Part shown: in pieces, positions 43,740-52,192 of the stretch
Position numbering within the stretch: the first letter of the stretch is position 1
Layout: every line of letters starts with the position of its first letter
Source of the DNA: CAZMGV01 sp964565925
GTDB taxonomy: Bacteria > JAGRBM01 > JAHCIT01
DNA: 64,000 bases
Assembly: GCA_964565925.1 (NCBI GenBank)
Contig: CAZMGV010000007.1
Coordinates: 62,001 to 126,000 of the forward strand
Direction of reading: 5' to 3'
The notes under the pieces: model-generated
The model's input: the letters and a program-made list of their open reading frames with translations, nothing else
Databases searched by the model: none
Told to the model about the DNA's origin: nothing
Program-made: the position numbers and the translations under genes

Positions 43740-44777
43740 TCACTTCCCACGCGGGGCCGACTTTTGCAAGTCCTTCTCGATCTCTCCGTAGATCCGGCTC
43801 CGGACCGATTCGAGCGGCCCCTCGATGGTGCAGCCGGCGGCCCGCGCGTGGCCTCCTCCTCCGAACCGGTTACAGATGGTACCGACGTCAAGGTACCGCT
43901 TGGAGCGCAGCGAAATCCGCCAGACGTTCGTGTCGGCCTGCTTGAAGAACACGGCCACTTCCACCCCTTCGATGCCGCGCGGGTAGTTCACGAACTCGTC
44001 CAGCAAATCCTTGGACCCCTTGAACTTCTCGAGCGTCGCCTTCTCGATGGTGAGCGACGCCACCTTGCCGCCGGGCAGCACCTCCAGCGACGGCAGCACG
44101 GCGCCGAGCAGGTCCACGCGCGCCCGGGGGTAGGTCATGTAGATCATCTCGGCCGAGAGCGCCGGATCTATTTTGAACCGCTCCATGAGGTCGGTGGCGG
44201 TGCGCATGGTTTTGGGCGTGGTGTTGGAATAGCGGAATGCGCCGGTGTCGGTGATGATCGCCGTGTAGCAGCAGACGGCCGATCCCTGGTTGATGCCCAG
44301 CGACGCATCGATGATGTCGTAGGCGCACTCGCCCGACGACGAGGCCTTGAGATCCACGTAGTTGATGTCGCCGAACCGCTGGTTGTCCTTGTGATGGTCG
44401 ACGTTGAGGATCTGCTTCACGTAGCCCTTCTCGCGCCACTCCTTCAGCGGGACGCCGGGCCTTTCAATCGAGCCCGAGTCGGACACGACGCACAGGTCGA
44501 ACGGCTTCTTGAACGACGGCAGTTCGTTTTTCAGCCACTGGCTACCGGGCAGGAAGGCGAGGTTGTGCGGCACCGGATCGGTGTTGAAGACGTAGACCTC
44601 CTTGCCCTTGGCTTTGAGCGCGTTGGCGAAGGCGATGGTCGCGCCCAGCGCGTCGCCGTCGGGATTCATGTGGCAGGTGCACAGCACGCGTTTCGCGCTT
44701 TTGAGCGCCTTCACGGCGGCTTTCAGTTCAGGGAGCGGTTTCGCTTTTGGGGTCGGTTTCTTCGTGGCCGTTTTCAT
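43740..44777 (-). CDS. DHH/DHHA1 phosphoesterase, NrnA-like
   Basis: 345 residues from the ATG at 44777 (a TTG at 44813 is less likely). After a Lys-rich N-terminal tail, the DHH motifs follow: CHMNPDGDALG (His36, Asp40, Asp42), VVSDSGS, VDHHKDN and the DHHA1 glycine motif GGGGHARAAG near the C-terminus. NrnA-type enzymes degrade short RNA oligonucleotides (nanoRNA) and the phosphonucleotide pAp using Mn2+. It lies between ruvC and truB; the usual upstream rbfA is not here. Confidence 0.88.
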   Translation of the reverse strand: MKTATKKPTPKAKPLPELKAAVKALKSAKRVLCTCHMNPDGDALGATIAFANALKAKGKEVYVFNTDPVPHNLAFLPGSQWLKNELPSFKKPFDLCVVSDSGSIERPGVPLKEWREKGYVKQILNVDHHKDNQRFGDINYVDLKASSSGECAYDIIDASLGINQGSAVCCYTAIITDTGAFRYSNTTPKTMRTATDLMERFKIDPALSAEMIYMTYPRARVDLLGAVLPSLEVLPGGKVASLTIEKATLEKFKGSKDLLDEFVNYPRGIEGVEVAVFFKQADTNVWRISLRSKRYLDVGTICNRFGGGGHARAAGCTIEGPLESVRSRIYGEIEKDLQKSAPRGK

Positions 44778-44841
44778 GGCCGTAGGGTTCGCCGGTCCGG
44801 CCGCTCCGGTCAAGTTCCCGGGTCGGGATGGGATGTCGAGG

Positions 44842-45318
44842 TCAGGGCCGCCACCTGAGGCCGTGGCAGATGGCGACCGCTAGCGCGTCGGCGGCGTCCG
44901 CCGGGGGCTTTTCGCGCAGGTTCAGCAGGGTTTTCACCATCGTCTGGATCTGGTTCTTGTCGGCGCGGCCGGTGCCGACGACCGCCTGCTTCACCGTCGC
45001 CGGCGGATACGACGTCACGCTCATGCCCGCCTGGGAGATCGCCAGAAGCGCTACCCCCCGGGCGTGGCCCAGCACGATGGCGGTCTGGGGGTTCTCCGAC
45101 ACGAAGGGCAGTTCCACTGCCGCATGGGCGGGACTGTGATCGGCGATCACGCTGACGACGGCGTCGAAGATCTCGACCAGCCGCTCTTCGAGCGGCGTGC
45201 TGGCGTGCGTGCGCACCTGCCCGTGGGCCACGTGTTTCAGGCGTGACCCGTCCACGTCGATGATCCCCCAGCCGGTGACGTTGGAACCGGGGTCTATTCC
45301 GATGATTCGACGAACCAT
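44842..45318 (-). CDS. ruvC: Holliday junction resolvase RuvC
   Basis: 158 residues. The four acidic catalytic residues are in place: Asp9 in IGIDPG, Glu69 in AAVELPF, and Asp141 and Asp144 in ADAADALAVA. It cleaves Holliday junctions in recombinational repair, normally with the RuvAB motor; ruvA and ruvB are not in the window. It follows yebC on the same strand, a common arrangement. Confidence 0.94.
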   Translation of the reverse strand: MVRRIIGIDPGSNVTGWGIIDVDGSRLKHVAHGQVRTHASTPLEERLVEIFDAVVSVIADHSPAHAAVELPFVSENPQTAIVLGHARGVALLAISQAGMSVTSYPPATVKQAVVGTGRADKNQIQTMVKTLLNLREKPPADAADALAVAICHGLRWRP

Positions 45319-45351
45319 GGAAACATATTACCCGGAGACCTCCCCAAAGCA

Positions 45352-45378
45352 GAAGGGCGACCCGCCGGGCCGCCCTTC
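45352..45378 (-). other. Hairpin between yebC and ruvC
   Basis: GAAGGGCG (45352-45359) and CGCCCTTC (45371-45378) form a perfect 8-bp stem. On the minus strand it is followed only by GCTTTGGGG, so it is at best a weak terminator that could reduce ruvC expression relative to yebC. Confidence 0.5.
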
Positions 45379-45412
45379 GCATGGGTCTTTGCGTTTGAAC
45401 CGGTCCGGGGGA

Positions 45413-46162
45413 TTATCCCGCGAGCTTTTCGAGCTCCGCCTCGTCCATGTCGGCGTTGTGGTGCACCTTCTGGATGTCGTCGATGTCTTCCAGACGGTCC
45501 AGCAGTTTCACCATCTTCTCGACGTCCTTGCCCGTCAGTTCCACGGTCGTCTGTCCGACCTTGGCCACTTCGGCGCTGATGTACTTGGCGCCGATCTTGT
45601 CGAGGGCGTCCTTCACGTCGGCGAACTTCTCCGGCGCGCAGGTCAGATAGTAGGCGTCGCCTTCGTCCTGCAGGTCTTCGAGGCCCGCATCCAGCGCCGC
45701 TTCCATGATCTTGTCTTCGGTCAGATTGCCCTTCTCGATCGAGAAGACGCCCATCTGCTTGAAGTTATAGGAGACCGAGCCCGAGGCGCCCATCTTGCCG
45801 TTGTTCTTGTCCAGCGAGGAGCGGACTTCGGCCACCGCGCGGTTGCGGTTGTCGGTCACGATGTCGAGGATGAGGCCCACGCCGTTGGGTCCGTAGCCTT
45901 CGAGCGAGAACTCTTCGTAGCTCACGCCTTCCAGTTCGCCCGTGCCCTTCTTGATGGCGCGGTCGACGTTGTCGTTGGGCATGTTCTCGGCGCGGGCTGC
46001 GGCGATGGCCGTGCGGAGCCGGGGGTTACCGTCGGGATCGCCTCCGCCCAGACGTGCGGCGATGGTGAGTTCCTTGATGAGCTTCGTGTAGATCTTGCCC
46101 TTCTTGGCGTCTGCGGCGCCCTTCTTGTGCTTGATCTTGCTCCATTTATTGTGGCCGGACAT
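45413..46162 (-). CDS. yebC: YebC/PmpR-family protein
   Basis: 249 residues from the ATG at 46162, with GGGAGG 5 nt upstream; an upstream in-frame start is not needed. The N-terminus MSGHNKWSKIKHKKGAADAK is the family signature, followed by MPNDNVDRAIKKGTGE and the acidic C-terminal domain. YebC-family proteins are described either as DNA-binding regulators (PmpR) or as translation factors that relieve ribosome stalling at proline stretches; sequence alone cannot tell which applies. Confidence 0.95.
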   Translation of the reverse strand: MSGHNKWSKIKHKKGAADAKKGKIYTKLIKELTIAARLGGGDPDGNPRLRTAIAAARAENMPNDNVDRAIKKGTGELEGVSYEEFSLEGYGPNGVGLILDIVTDNRNRAVAEVRSSLDKNNGKMGASGSVSYNFKQMGVFSIEKGNLTEDKIMEAALDAGLEDLQDEGDAYYLTCAPEKFADVKDALDKIGAKYISAEVAKVGQTTVELTGKDVEKMVKLLDRLEDIDDIQKVHHNADMDEAELEKLAG

Positions 46163-46336
46163 GGCAACCTCCCGAACTGGCTTGGCGGCGCGGGCCTCAA
46201 GGGACCGGGACTTCATGCCCGGAACTCAGGGGATCGCCCGCCAAGGCGAGGGGCGGCCGCGCTGGACCGCCCGAAGAAGAGGGCTGGTTATAGCCGTCCC
46301 GGATAAGGGGTCAAGGAGCCTTCCGGAACTCCCCTG

Positions 46337-46368
46337 AAAACAGAACGGGGCGGCCCGAGAGCCGCCCC
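46337..46368 (-). terminator. Terminator after maeB
   Basis: GCCGCCCC (46361-46368) and GGGGCGGC (46347-46354) form an 8-bp stem; on the minus strand the hairpin is followed by GTTCTGTTTT. It closes the malic enzyme transcript. Confidence 0.8.
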
Positions 46369-46390
46369 GCCTCGGCAAAACCCGTAAGGA

Positions 46391-48664
46391 TTATGCCTGT
46401 TTGCGTTTCTTGGCCGGGGCAGAGTCGTAGCTCTGGTTCACCGTGAGCGCGGCGGTCTTGACGATCTCCTCGGTCGAGGCGAGCCGCGGCAGCCAGTTCA
46501 CCGGGCGGTTGAGGCCCACCAGCAGCGGCCCGATGGAATCGGCCGCCCCCAGCTTGTGAACGAGCTTGTAGGCGATGTTCGCCGCCGACAGCGACGGGAA
46601 AATCAGGATGTTGGCCGCTTCCTTGAGCGTCGAGAACGGGAAATATTCGTTCAGCGTCTCGGTGGTAAGCGCCACGTCGGGCTGCATTTCGCCGTCCACG
46701 ATCAGGTTCGGGGACTGCTTGTGCAGCAGTTCCACTGCCCGCTGCATTTTCTGGCTCATGGCGTTGTTCACCGAGCCGAAGTTCGAGAACGACAGCATGG
46801 CGACCCGGGGCTGCTCGATGCCGAGCATGGGTGCGATGCTGACGGTCAGCTGGGTGATCTCGGCCAGCTCTTCGGGGGTCGGGTCCATGTTCACGAGCGC
46901 GTCTGAGAACAGCATGGTGTGGCCCTTGTGGACCATCATGTAGACGCCGGCCGTGAGCGTGTGCGGTTCCTTGATGCCGACGATGTCGATCGCCGTGTCC
47001 ACCACTTCCGGATAGTTGCGGGTGATGCCCGCCACCATGCCGTGGGCGTCGCCCATGCGGACCATCAGCGCGCCGTAGACCAGGCGGCGGCGGACCCAGC
47101 GGATCGCCTCCGTCTCGGTCATGCCCCGGCGCATGCGGGTCTTCCATAGCTCCTGCGTGTAGGGGGAGTGCGCCTCGCTCGTGATCGGGTTGATGATGTC
47201 GACCAGCGAGGGATCGACCTCGTACCGCTCGAGCGCCGTCTGGATCAGCTTCTCCGGTCCGAGCAGGATCGGGCGGCAGAACTTGTCCTCCACCAGCGCG
47301 GCGGCGGCCCGGATGATCGCCGGGTGGTCGCCTTCGGGGAACACGATCTTGCGCAGTTCCGCCTGCGCCTTCTTGAAGATCGGGCGCAGGATGACGCGCG
47401 AGCGGTCCACGCGCTGGGCCAGCTGTTCGCGGTAGGCTTCCACGTCCGTGAGCGGCAGGCGCGCCACGCCGCTCTTGGTGGCCGCTTCGGCGACGGCCGG
47501 GGCGACCCAGGTGAGCACGCGGGGGTCGAACGGCTTGGGGATCAGGTATTCGCGGCCGAACGACATCTTCTTGACGTTGTAGGCGGCGAGCACCGAGTCC
47601 GGCACGTCTTCCTTGGCGAGCTTCGCCAGCGCGCGCACGGCGGCCAGCTTCATCTCCACGTTGATCGTCTTCGCGCGGACGTCGAGGGCGCCGCGGAAGA
47701 TGAACGGGAAGCCGAGCACGTTGTTCACCTGGTTGGGGAAGTCCGAGCGACCGGTCGCCATGATGACGTCCTTGCGGGCGGCCATGGCGGAGTCGTAGGT
47801 GATCTCGGGATCGGGGTTCGCCATGGCGAACACGATCGGATCCTTCGCCATGCTGCGGACCATGTCCTGCGTGACGAGGTCCTTCACCGACACGCCGATG
47901 AACGCGTCGGCGCCCTTCATCGCCTGCTCGAGGGTGCGCGCCGAGGTGTCGGCGGCGAACTCTTCCTTGTACTGGTTCATGCCCTCGGAGCGGCCCTTGT
48001 AGACGACGCCTTTGGTGTCCACGAGGAGCACGTTCTGTTTGGGCAGGCCCAGCGAGGCGTAGAGGCGGGCGGTGGCGATAGCGGCCGCACCGGCGCCCGA
48101 GAAGACGACCCGCGTCTTCTTGATGTCGCGGCCCGTGACCTCCAGCGCGTTCAGGAAGCCGGCGGCCGAGATGATTGCCGTGCCGTGCTGGTCGTCGTGG
48201 AATACGGGGATATTGAGCTTCTCGATCAGCTGGCGCTCGACCTCGAAACATTCGGGCGCCTTGATGTCTTCCAGGTTGATGCCGCCGAAGGTCGGTTCCA
48301 GCGCGCTGATCACCTTCACCATCTCGTCGACGGTGGGGGCGTTGATCTCGATGTCGAACACGTCGACGTCGGCGAATCTTTTGAACAGAACGCCCTTGCC
48401 TTCCATCACCGGCTTGCCGGCAAGCGGGCCGATGTTGCCAAGGCCCAGCACCGCGGTGCCGTTCGAGATCACGGCGACGAGGTTGCCCTTGGCCGTGTAT
48501 TCGTAGGCCAGGTCCGGGTCTCTCTCGATCTCCAGACAGGGCGCCGCCACACCGGGGGTGTAGGCAAGGGAGAGGTCCCGCTGCGTCGAGCAGGGTTTGG
48601 AGGAGATGACCTCGATCTTACCCTTGCGGCCTTGTGAGTGATATTCGAGCGCCTGGTTTTTCAT
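46391..48664 (-). CDS. maeB: Multidomain malic enzyme (malic-phosphotransacetylase fusion)
   Basis: 757 residues. The N-terminal 430 residues are the malic enzyme: YTPGVAAPC, FGGINLEDIKAPECFEVER, PVFHDDQHGTA and the NAD(P)-binding VFSGAGAAAIATARL. The C-terminal 320 residues resemble phosphotransacetylase (PTA_PTB), which in MaeB proteins is regulatory and senses acetyl-CoA rather than catalysing. It converts malate to pyruvate plus CO2 with NADPH. This suits an organism living on fatty or aromatic acids, where acetyl-CoA and TCA intermediates must feed pyruvate. No strong ribosome-binding site is visible before the ATG. Confidence 0.95.
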   Translation of the reverse strand: MKNQALEYHSQGRKGKIEVISSKPCSTQRDLSLAYTPGVAAPCLEIERDPDLAYEYTAKGNLVAVISNGTAVLGLGNIGPLAGKPVMEGKGVLFKRFADVDVFDIEINAPTVDEMVKVISALEPTFGGINLEDIKAPECFEVERQLIEKLNIPVFHDDQHGTAIISAAGFLNALEVTGRDIKKTRVVFSGAGAAAIATARLYASLGLPKQNVLLVDTKGVVYKGRSEGMNQYKEEFAADTSARTLEQAMKGADAFIGVSVKDLVTQDMVRSMAKDPIVFAMANPDPEITYDSAMAARKDVIMATGRSDFPNQVNNVLGFPFIFRGALDVRAKTINVEMKLAAVRALAKLAKEDVPDSVLAAYNVKKMSFGREYLIPKPFDPRVLTWVAPAVAEAATKSGVARLPLTDVEAYREQLAQRVDRSRVILRPIFKKAQAELRKIVFPEGDHPAIIRAAAALVEDKFCRPILLGPEKLIQTALERYEVDPSLVDIINPITSEAHSPYTQELWKTRMRRGMTETEAIRWVRRRLVYGALMVRMGDAHGMVAGITRNYPEVVDTAIDIVGIKEPHTLTAGVYMMVHKGHTMLFSDALVNMDPTPEELAEITQLTVSIAPMLGIEQPRVAMLSFSNFGSVNNAMSQKMQRAVELLHKQSPNLIVDGEMQPDVALTTETLNEYFPFSTLKEAANILIFPSLSAANIAYKLVHKLGAADSIGPLLVGLNRPVNWLPRLASTEEIVKTAALTVNQSYDSAPAKKRKQA

Positions 48665-48888
48665 GAGTTAGCTGATCCATTCCATCGGGATTCCGCCCGG
48701 TTATGGTCCTTGAGTTCCCGTCCCTGAGACCCCAGACCTGCCGGTGCGGCCTGCGGGAGTTAGCAAAAGGGTTCTACCGAGCGCAAGGCGGGCTGCTAAT
48801 TGGAGCTTTCCGGGCGACGTTAGTGAAATAGGCGGTTCTTTTCAGGATTGGCCGCTTGGGTTTTGGGGATTCAGGTTCAGGGCTTTAA

Positions 48889-49002
48889 GGCGGGGCCGGG
48901 GGTGTCCTTCCTGAGCCGTACCCCGAACCTGCCTGGTTCCGGCCCGCCAGCTGCTACTAGGCAATAAGGGGTAGGCTCAGGAAGGACACCCCCGGCCCCG
49001 CC
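48889..49002. repeat. Inverted-repeat element B, 114 bp
   Basis: Perfect 29-bp arms (48889-48917 and 48974-49002), with the same bulged-G inner stem as element A (GAGCC-G-TACCCC against GGGGTAGGCTC). The outer arms differ from those of element A yet remain fully complementary to each other. It lies in the 476-bp gap between the divergent maeB and SDR genes; I see no gene in that gap. Since the flanking genes diverge, a pure terminator role is unlikely here. Confidence 0.8.
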
Positions 49003-49140
49003 CAGCTCCAACCCGCCAGCCACTCTCCGGAATTGCCCCGAAAGCGGCCTCTTGACCTCAAAGGCGGTTCGGGTTCAAACAAACGGACCTCAACGGCCCC
49101 GCCACGGGCGGCGGCCAAATCAAGGTGGAAACGGTAAGAC

Positions 49141-50103
49141 ATGCTGGCTTTCGTGACTGGTGCGAACGGACTGCTGGGATCGGCGGTTGTCAGGGCTCTG
49201 AACAAGCAGGGGGTCCGCGTGCGCGGACTCGTGCGGCCGGGCTCCGACCGGTCGAACCTTGAGGGCACCCTGTGCGAAATCGTCGAGGGCGACCTCAACA
49301 CGATCGAATCCCTGCGCAAGGGCGCCGAAGGCGCCGACTGGTTCTTCCACTGCGCCGGCACCACCGCCCGCTGGTACGAAGACCCCTCCGTCCACCACAT
49401 CACGAACGTCGTGGGTACCTCCAACGCCTTTCATGCGGCCCGTCTCCACAAGGTGAAGCGCGCCGTCTACGTGGGCTCCATCGCGGTGCCGACCGGTCTT
49501 CACGGCGAGTTTACCCGCACCAAGATGCGCGCCACCGAGATCGCCTTCGAGCAGATCAAGCACGGCATGCACGTCGTGGTGGTCCACCCGACCGTGCTCG
49601 TGGGGCCGCGCGACACCAGGCCGTCCCCCATGGGACAGGCGATCATCGACTACGTGAAGGGCGACCTGAAAGATTATCCGTCGGGCGGCACCGGCGTGAT
49701 CGACGTCGAGGACTGCGCCCAGCAGATGGTGCTCGCCATCCAGCGCGGGCTGCCGGGCCACGAATACATCCTCTCGACCGAGTATCTCTCGACCGACGAT
49801 ATCTTCAAGATGATCGACTTCCTGCTCAAGCGTCCGTACCAGGGCAAGAAGCTGCCGTTCTTCCTGACGACGCCGGGTGCGATGCTGGGTGAGCTGGGCG
49901 CCAAGCTCTCGAAGAAGCCGCCCAAACTCAGCTGGTTCACCGAGTCATATCTCAAGCACAAGCCCGGCAACATGCTCTCCGGCGAGGAAGACCACCGCGT
50001 GCTCCGGCTCGCCGAACCGAACCCGGCCGAAGTGGCCTTCCTGAAGGCGATCAACTGGTTCCAGGAAAAGGGCCAGCTCCGGAAGCACGTCGCGCAGTAC
50101 TGA
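49141..50103 (+). CDS. Extended SDR / 3beta-HSD-like NAD(P)-dependent epimerase, Tyr-to-Phe variant
   Basis: 320 residues. The Rossmann motif is VTGANGLLG (5-13), and FFHCAGTTA and VKRAVYVGSIAV fit extended SDRs such as 3beta-hydroxysteroid dehydrogenases and dihydroflavonol reductases. The catalytic YxxxK position reads F124-T-R-T-K128 (TTT codon, one base from Tyr), so the proton donor is missing. HPTVLVGPRD is the usual substrate-side strand. It may use another acid, act only as a reductase or isomerase of a special substrate, or be non-catalytic. It stands alone between two repeat-rich gaps. Confidence 0.82.
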   Translation: MLAFVTGANGLLGSAVVRALNKQGVRVRGLVRPGSDRSNLEGTLCEIVEGDLNTIESLRKGAEGADWFFHCAGTTARWYEDPSVHHITNVVGTSNAFHAARLHKVKRAVYVGSIAVPTGLHGEFTRTKMRATEIAFEQIKHGMHVVVVHPTVLVGPRDTRPSPMGQAIIDYVKGDLKDYPSGGTGVIDVEDCAQQMVLAIQRGLPGHEYILSTEYLSTDDIFKMIDFLLKRPYQGKKLPFFLTTPGAMLGELGAKLSKKPPKLSWFTESYLKHKPGNMLSGEEDHRVLRLAEPNPAEVAFLKAINWFQEKGQLRKHVAQY

Positions 50104-50208
50104 GAGTGCGGTCCGCTCCGCCGTCACATTAAAAGTCACGTTAATTTGTAAAATCTCAGGCCCTAACTCCGCGTAACTCTTCAGAACCGGTTCGCGCCGC
50201 TTGGTCCA

Positions 50209-50238
50209 TTTAGGCTCGTTTAGGGCCATTTAGGTCCA
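50209..50238 (+). repeat. Three 10-bp TTTAGG direct repeats
   Basis: TTTAGGCTCG, TTTAGGGCCA and TTTAGGTCCA lie in tandem with no spacing. Ten-base spacing keeps each copy on one face of the helix. It lies about 105 bp after the SDR gene; function unknown. Confidence 0.4.
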
Positions 50239-50296
50239 CCGCCGTTTAGACCCCTTGTCTGCACGAAGGGGGTTGTTAAAAAAAGCGGGTGCATCG

Positions 50297-50378
50297 CCCC
50301 TCACTTGCCGCTTCGCGTCTGCCCTCTCCCCATTGGGGGGAGGGCTGTCTTGAGCACCGCGAAAGACCAGGTGAGGGG
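50297..50378. repeat. Inverted repeat with CCCCTCAC arms
   Basis: CCCCTCAC (50297-50304) and GTGAGGGG (50371-50378) bracket an inner CCCTCTCCCC/GGGGGGAGGG hairpin. It resembles dispersed intergenic palindromes seen in many bacterial genomes. It abuts the low-complexity run before the assembly gap. Confidence 0.5.
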
Positions 50379-50416
50379 TCAGAAAAGAGGGGGGGGGGGA
50401 GGGGTACAAACATTAA

Positions 50417-50655
50417 TTGAGGGTAAAAATGTCCCATATGAACGGAACAAAACGCAACAACACGGAAAAACACAAAAAAAACGCCGTGCGGGGTGCNNNN
50501 NNNNNNCTTTTCCCCCCCCCCTTCGTCGGTCGTGGTGTGCCACCGCCGGGGGGGGGCCCCGCCCCACCATCCTTACTTGAGGGTCAAAATGTCCCCTCTG
50601 CACGGAACAACACGCATCAACACGGAAAAACACAGAACAAACGCCGTTCGTGGTG
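50417..50655. other. Scaffold gap (Ns at 50497-50506) flanked by a duplicated segment
   Basis: The segments 50417-50495 and 50577-50655 are both 79 nt, align without gaps and differ at 10 positions. At eight of these the first copy has A for C or G for T, a pattern of base-calling error at read ends. Poly-G and poly-C runs flank the Ns. I read the first copy as a low-quality contig end repeating the second, not as a true tandem repeat. Confidence 0.7.
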
Positions 50656-50711
50656 AGCCTGTCGAACCAAAACGGCCGTTCGACCCTTCGACATGCTCGG
50701 GGCGAACGGTT
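50650..50711. repeat. Dispersed palindromic repeat, second copy
   Basis: GGTGAGCCTGTCGAACC is followed by CGTTCGACCCTTCGACATGC and GGGGCGAACGG, related to the element at 41067-41155 after the OmpA-type gene. GTTCGAC... and the complementary strand fold into a hairpin. Confidence 0.55.
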
Positions 50712-50825
50712 GGCCCGATCCGGAGAGGGGGGAGGGGGGGGTATCGGTCCCCGGCTTTAATCCGGGCGGGGTTCCCGGCCCGTTGCCGCTTGCCCCGGTT
50801 TGCCCCTGACACCGGGATCAGCTAG

Positions 50826-50841
50826 TTGACTCGCCAGTCAA
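50826..50841. promoter_or_regulatory. Inverted-repeat operator, lipid regulon site 2
   Basis: TTGACT-CGCC-AGTCAA, perfect 6-bp arms around four bases, 72 bp upstream of the thiolase ATG. It differs from site 1 at 24995-25009 only at one central base within the shared 15-mer. The same regulator probably controls both loci. Confidence 0.65.
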
Positions 50842-50913
50842 TTTCGGGGTGCAGCCCGGCCTGATGATAGGACTCGCGCGCCACCGGAACCGAAAACCAA
50901 GGAGAGAGTGATC

Positions 50914-52110
50914 ATGGGTCGCAAGGTTTATGTAATTGGCGTGGGCATGACGAAGTTCGAGAAGCCGGGCAGCCGGCAGAACTTCGACTACCCGCAGATG
51001 GCGAAGGAATCGGGCACCAAAGCCCTCGAAGACGCGGGCATCACGTACGACAAGGTGCAGCAGGCGGCGATCGGCTACTGCTACGGCGATTCGACCTGCG
51101 GCGAGCGCGCCGTGTACGAACTCGGCCTCACCGGCATCCCGATGTACAACGTGAACAACAACTGCTCGACCGGCTCGACGGCGCTGTTTCTCGCGAAGCA
51201 GCTGATCGAAGGCGGCCTGGCCGACTGCACGCTGGCGCTGGGCTTCGAGAAGATGCAGAAGGGCTCGCTGGGCTCCAACTTCCAAGACCGCACGAACCCC
51301 ATGGACAAGCACATGATGGCGATGATGAAGCTCCGCCAGTTCGCCCCGGCCCCGCCGGCGGCGCAGATGTTCGGCAACGCCGGACGCGAGCACATGGAGA
51401 AGTACGGCACCAAGAAGGAGCACTTCGCCAAGATCGGTTACAAGAACCACAAGCACTCGGTGAACAACCCCTACTCGCAGTTCCGCGACGAATACACGTT
51501 CGAGCAGATCATGTCCGCCCCGACCGTGTACGAACCGCTGACCAAGCTGCAGTGCTGCCCGACGTCTGACGGCTCCGGCGCCGCGATCCTCGCGAGCGAA
51601 GACTTCGTGAAGAAGCACAACCTGCAGAAGAAGGCCGTGGAAATCGTCGGCATGGCGATGTCGACCGACTTCTCGAGCACCTTCGACGACAAGAGCTGCA
51701 TCAAGATCGTGGGCTCCGAGATGACGAAGGCGGCCGCGCAGAGCGTCTACAAGCAGTCGGGCTTCGGTCCGGAGAACGTCCAGGTCGTGGAACTGCACGA
51801 CTGCTTCTCCTGCAACGAACTGGTCACCTATGAAGCGCTGGGACTGTGCCCCGAAGGCCAGGCCGGCAAGTTCATCGACGAAGACGCGTTCACCTACGGC
51901 GGCAAGGTCGTCGTGAACCCGTCGGGCGGCCTGATCTCGAAGGGCCACCCGCTGGGCGCCACGGGCCTCGCGCAGTGCGCCGAACTCAACTGGCAGCTCC
52001 GCGGCGAAGCCGACAAGCGCCAGGTGAAGGACGTCAAGCTCGCCCTCCAGCACAACCTGGGACTGGGCGGAGCCGCCGTCGTCACGATGTACAAGAAGGC
52101 GTTCGTCTGA
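50914..52110 (+). CDS. SCPx-type thiolase (acetyl-CoA acetyltransferase family)
   Basis: 398 residues from the ATG at 50914 (AAGGAGA 8 nt upstream). The nucleophile is Cys84 in NNNCSTGSTAL; the other thiolase motifs are VELHDCFSCNEL and SKGHPLGATGLAQCAEL near the C-terminus. The HDCF motif, in place of the NEAFA seen in classic thiolases, marks the sterol-carrier-protein-x branch, which cleaves 3-keto-acyl-CoAs with branched or steroid side chains. It carries the same upstream operator as the CoA ligase/dehydrogenase pair. A strong terminator follows. Confidence 0.9.
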   Translation: MGRKVYVIGVGMTKFEKPGSRQNFDYPQMAKESGTKALEDAGITYDKVQQAAIGYCYGDSTCGERAVYELGLTGIPMYNVNNNCSTGSTALFLAKQLIEGGLADCTLALGFEKMQKGSLGSNFQDRTNPMDKHMMAMMKLRQFAPAPPAAQMFGNAGREHMEKYGTKKEHFAKIGYKNHKHSVNNPYSQFRDEYTFEQIMSAPTVYEPLTKLQCCPTSDGSGAAILASEDFVKKHNLQKKAVEIVGMAMSTDFSSTFDDKSCIKIVGSEMTKAAAQSVYKQSGFGPENVQVVELHDCFSCNELVTYEALGLCPEGQAGKFIDEDAFTYGGKVVVNPSGGLISKGHPLGATGLAQCAELNWQLRGEADKRQVKDVKLALQHNLGLGGAAVVTMYKKAFV

Positions 52111-52140
52111 GACGCGCCTTCCGGTAGTTGACGGAAATCA

Positions 52141-52173
52141 AAACGCCCCGGGGAAACCCGGGGCGTTTCTTAT
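52141..52173. terminator. Strong bidirectional terminator
   Basis: AAACGCCCCGGG (52141-52152) and CCCGGGGCGTTT (52157-52168) form a perfect 12-bp stem with a 4-nt loop, then CTTATT. The A-run on the left arm gives a T-run on the other strand, so it can serve both the thiolase and the convergent AttH-like gene. Confidence 0.92.
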
Positions 52174-52192
52174 TGAGGGGACCTGAGTCCCC

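Larger units (their letters stand above)
50104..50913. other. Repeat-rich gene-free gap with assembly break
   Basis: 810 bp without a credible gene. From left to right it holds three 10-bp TTTAGG repeats, a CCCCTCAC/GTGAGGGG inverted repeat, poly-G and poly-C runs, a 10-N gap with a duplicated 79-bp segment, a CTTCGACATGCTCGG-type repeat and the TTGACT operator of the thiolase gene. Apparent short open frames here run through Ns and low-complexity sequence and should be ignored. Confidence 0.75.

Noticed and set aside
43664..43891. N-terminal extension of TruB
   Set aside because: The extra residues are Arg/Pro/Gly-rich, overlap the end of the upstream DHH gene and have no counterpart in the family.
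50305..50825. Short open frames around the N gap
   Set aside because: They run through Ns, homopolymers and duplicated low-quality sequence, and have no start signal or family resemblance.
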